This document shows positions 40,762 to 42,403 of a stretch of DNA of 42,403 nucleotides, one piece after another. Within the stretch, counting starts at the first letter, position 1. Each line of letters opens with the position of its first letter. The notes below the pieces were generated by a model. It searched no databases and was not told where the DNA came from. It saw nothing but the letters and a program-made list of their open reading frames with translations. This DNA is from Macrococcoides caseolyticum (GTDB lineage Bacteria; Bacillota; Bacilli; Staphylococcales; Staphylococcaceae): the NCBI RefSeq assembly GCF_002902665.1, contig NZ_PPRM01000048.1, positions 46,220-88,622 on the forward strand, in the 5' to 3' direction. The translations under genes were made by a program, and so were the position numbers.

Positions 40762-40790
40762 AATATAATACTTAAAAAATAATAAAGCAA
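40762..40790 (-). promoter_or_regulatory. Promoter of mntABC
   Basis: On the minus strand TTGCTT (40790-40785), 17 bases, TATATT (40767-40762). Initiation near 40755 falls at the edge of the palindrome. Confidence 0.65.
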
Positions 40791-40831
40791 TGGGAAATTT
40801 TTCATAAAATTTAAATTTTGGAGGAAGAAGT

Positions 40832-41470
40832 ATGTTAACTGAAGAAAAAGAAGATTATTTAAAGTGTATTTATCATAACAATGGTTTAAATGACTATGTT
40901 TCGAATAAAAAAATTGCGACACATCTTGGAATCAAGCCACCGTCTGTAACTGAGATGACGAATCGATTAGAAAAAGAGGGGTATATTACTACTAAACCTT
41001 ATAAAGGTGCAATGCTGACAGAAGTCGGAGAAAAAGAAGTAGCCCGAGTTGTAAAACGTCATCGTTTAATTGAATGTTTTCTGATTGAAACATTAGGCTA
41101 TCGTTGGGATGAAGTACATATTGAAGCAGAAGTTCTTGAACACCGTGTGTCAGACTTATTTATAGAACGTCTCGATAAAATGTTAAGCTATCCTAAATAT
41201 TGTCCTCATGGGGCATTAATCCCAAGAGGCAGTTTACAGGAAGAGACACTCCATGCTATTACAGAACTGAATACTGGTGATTCATTCACACTGTCAAAAG
41301 TTCGCGATGAAGTGAGATTATTATCATACCTATACGAAAATGACATAAAGATCAATGATACATTAGTAATTCAATCTATAGACGAAGCGAATCATATTAT
41401 GTATTTGAATAAAAATGATCAGCTTGTAAGTTTGAGTATGGAAAATGCGAAAAAATTATACTATAAATAA
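40832..41470 (+). CDS. mntR: Manganese-dependent DtxR-family repressor (MntR)
   Basis: A 212-residue regulator of the DtxR/MntR family. The N-terminal winged helix is YLKCIYHNNGLNDYVSNKKIATHLGIKPPSVTEMTNRLEKEGYI. Metal-site and dimer regions follow in EVARVVKRHRLIECFLIETLGY and DEVHIEAEVLEHRVSDLFIERLD. A C-terminal FeoA/SH3-like domain (about residues 140-212) makes it longer than Bacillus MntR and similar to the staphylococcal form. With Mn(II) bound it should repress mntABC through the palindrome at 40736-40755. A TTGGAGGAAG site precedes the ATG. Confidence 0.92.
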   Translation: MLTEEKEDYLKCIYHNNGLNDYVSNKKIATHLGIKPPSVTEMTNRLEKEGYITTKPYKGAMLTEVGEKEVARVVKRHRLIECFLIETLGYRWDEVHIEAEVLEHRVSDLFIERLDKMLSYPKYCPHGALIPRGSLQEETLHAITELNTGDSFTLSKVRDEVRLLSYLYENDIKINDTLVIQSIDEANHIMYLNKNDQLVSLSMENAKKLYYK

Positions 41471-41474
41471 CAAA

Positions 41475-41499
41475 AACGCCGAACTCTAGTTCGGCGTTC
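41475..41499. terminator. Bidirectional terminator
   Basis: AACGCCGAAC and GTTCGGCGTT form a perfect 10-bp stem with a short loop, with an A tract before it (T tract for the minus strand). It lies between mntR and the convergent formate/nitrite transporter. Confidence 0.92.
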
Positions 41500-41503
41500 A
41501 TTA

Positions 41504-42328
41504 TTATCCTTCTATTTCATTTCTACTTCCGTTTAAATATGCATAAACAAGTCCTACAAAGATTCCGCCTCCGATGTAGTTACCGATATAAGCGAAAACA
41601 ATATTTTTTATAACATCAATCCATGATAATGCATCGATGTTATAGAACATCATCCCTGCAAACAACCCTGCATTGTAAACAACGTGTTCGTATGCCATAA
41701 ATACAAATATTACAACACCAACACCGATAAAGAATACTTTAGCGAGTGCTTCTTTATATTGAAGTGATATATATATTCCGATATTAATAAAGAAGTTAGC
41801 GAAAATACCTTTTATTAAAATTGTAAGCCACGTAGAATCAATTGTTTTTGCATCAACCGTCTTTGTAAGTGCAGCGACCATTTCGGGAGTCATTACTTTA
41901 GTCCCTGTCATCATACCGAATAGTATGAAGCCCCCTATGATATTGCCTATAAAACAGTATGTAAAAATCTTCGTCACTTTATGCATTGAAATAACTTTAT
42001 AATAAAGACCAACAGTCATAAACATAAAGTTACTCGTTAGTAGCTCCGAATTTGTAAGCACAATCATAACAAGTGCGATACTAAAGGAGATTGCACCAAG
42101 TAAATTAATTAAACCTGGATTTGCACCTGCGAACTGTGTTTTGACTGCAAGCATTAATACCGTCATAATAGCAAGTAAAAATCCAGACATGACAGACTTC
42201 AGTATGTATCTGCCAGGTGTGTGGTCAACCATGATTTCTTTTGTAGCTACTTGACCAACAATATTTTCGATATTGGGTTTTGAAGTATGTGTATCTTCAA
42301 GTGTTTTTACGGGTCGTGTCAGTGTCAT
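41504..42328 (-). CDS. Formate/nitrite transporter family protein (FocA/NirC)
   Basis: A 274-residue pentameric channel-type transporter with six membrane helices. The family features are visible in the first half (VMSGFLLAIMTVLMLAVKTQFAGANPGLINLLGAISFSIALVMIVLTNSELLTSNFMFM) and in the second (ILIKGIFANFFINIGIYISLQYKEALAKVFFIGVGVVIFVFMAYEHVVYNAGLFAGMMF), with the pore His in AYEHVV. It moves formate, nitrite or a related small anion. Which one cannot be decided. The start at 42328 follows AAGGAGGAA; an extension to 42385 lacks a site. Confidence 0.9.
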   Translation of the reverse strand: MTLTRPVKTLEDTHTSKPNIENIVGQVATKEIMVDHTPGRYILKSVMSGFLLAIMTVLMLAVKTQFAGANPGLINLLGAISFSIALVMIVLTNSELLTSNFMFMTVGLYYKVISMHKVTKIFTYCFIGNIIGGFILFGMMTGTKVMTPEMVAALTKTVDAKTIDSTWLTILIKGIFANFFINIGIYISLQYKEALAKVFFIGVGVVIFVFMAYEHVVYNAGLFAGMMFYNIDALSWIDVIKNIVFAYIGNYIGGGIFVGLVYAYLNGSRNEIEG

Positions 42329-42403
42329 AATATTCCTCCTTGTATATGTGCATTTATTCACAATAATTTTAACATAATCAATCAAGTATATATATAGCCA
42401 TAT

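Noticed and set aside
1-42403. tRNA, rRNA, CRISPR array, prophage or transposase
   Set aside because: No cloverleaf genes, ribosomal RNA blocks, spaced direct-repeat arrays or mobile-element genes were seen by eye on either strand.

Overview
The window is AT-rich and densely coded, with strong AGGAGG-type ribosome sites and Gram-positive signals: a SAM-I riboswitch, CcpA-like cre sites, a PerR-like box, sigma-B-like promoters and an HssR-type direct repeat. The gene set (HssRS/HrtAB heme sensing and export, MntABC with a DtxR-family regulator, oleate hydratase, D-lactate dehydrogenase, KatA, general stress proteins) points to Staphylococcaceae. Macrococcus or a close relative is my best guess, but this is inference. 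It reads as core chromosome. I see no rRNA, tRNA, CRISPR array, prophage or insertion sequence.

Layout. 1-6.4 kb: a secreted CHAP protein, KatA with a PerR-like palindrome over its promoter, a 2-hydroxyacid dehydrogenase, a metY-metA operon under a SAM riboswitch, and a divergent catalase-superfamily protein. 6.4-11.3 kb: two related small membrane-anchored proteins (the first probably frameshifted) around a thioredoxin-like protein and an acetyltransferase, then an M20 amidohydrolase and a DUF1722/epimerase pair. 11.3-17.2 kb: a patchwork resembling quinone/electrophile detoxification loci, with two divergent glyoxalase-type dioxygenases, an intact MhqD-like esterase, a DoxX-like protein and D-lactate dehydrogenase, interspersed with gene remnants (a deleted esterase, a flavin reductase stub, membrane-protein and unknown fragments). 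17.2-20.6 kb: a HesB-like protein, an unknown protein, and a TetR regulator divergent from oleate hydratase with a palindromic operator between them.

20.6-31.4 kb: mostly transport. A neurotransmitter:sodium symporter lies behind a leader with a Trp-Trp peptide and mutually exclusive hairpins. An APC amino-acid permease (cre site), a large clade-2 catalase, a stress flavin-binding protein, an alanine:sodium symporter and a DUF485/acetate symporter operon follow. 31.4-35.2 kb: hrtBA and hssRS, divergent, with the HssR direct repeat between them. 35.3-38.2 kb: a stress short-chain dehydrogenase and two YibE/F membrane proteins. 38.2-42.3 kb: mntABC divergent from its regulator, and a formate/nitrite transporter.

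Oxidative stress and metal/heme homeostasis recur: three catalase-superfamily proteins, heme efflux with its sensor, manganese uptake, quinone-type detoxification and sigma-B-like stress genes. The most unusual items are the Trp-Trp leader (20650-20906), the decaying detoxification patchwork (12.5-17.2 kb), the catalase-like protein lacking the distal asparagine, and the frameshifted member of the small membrane-protein pair.
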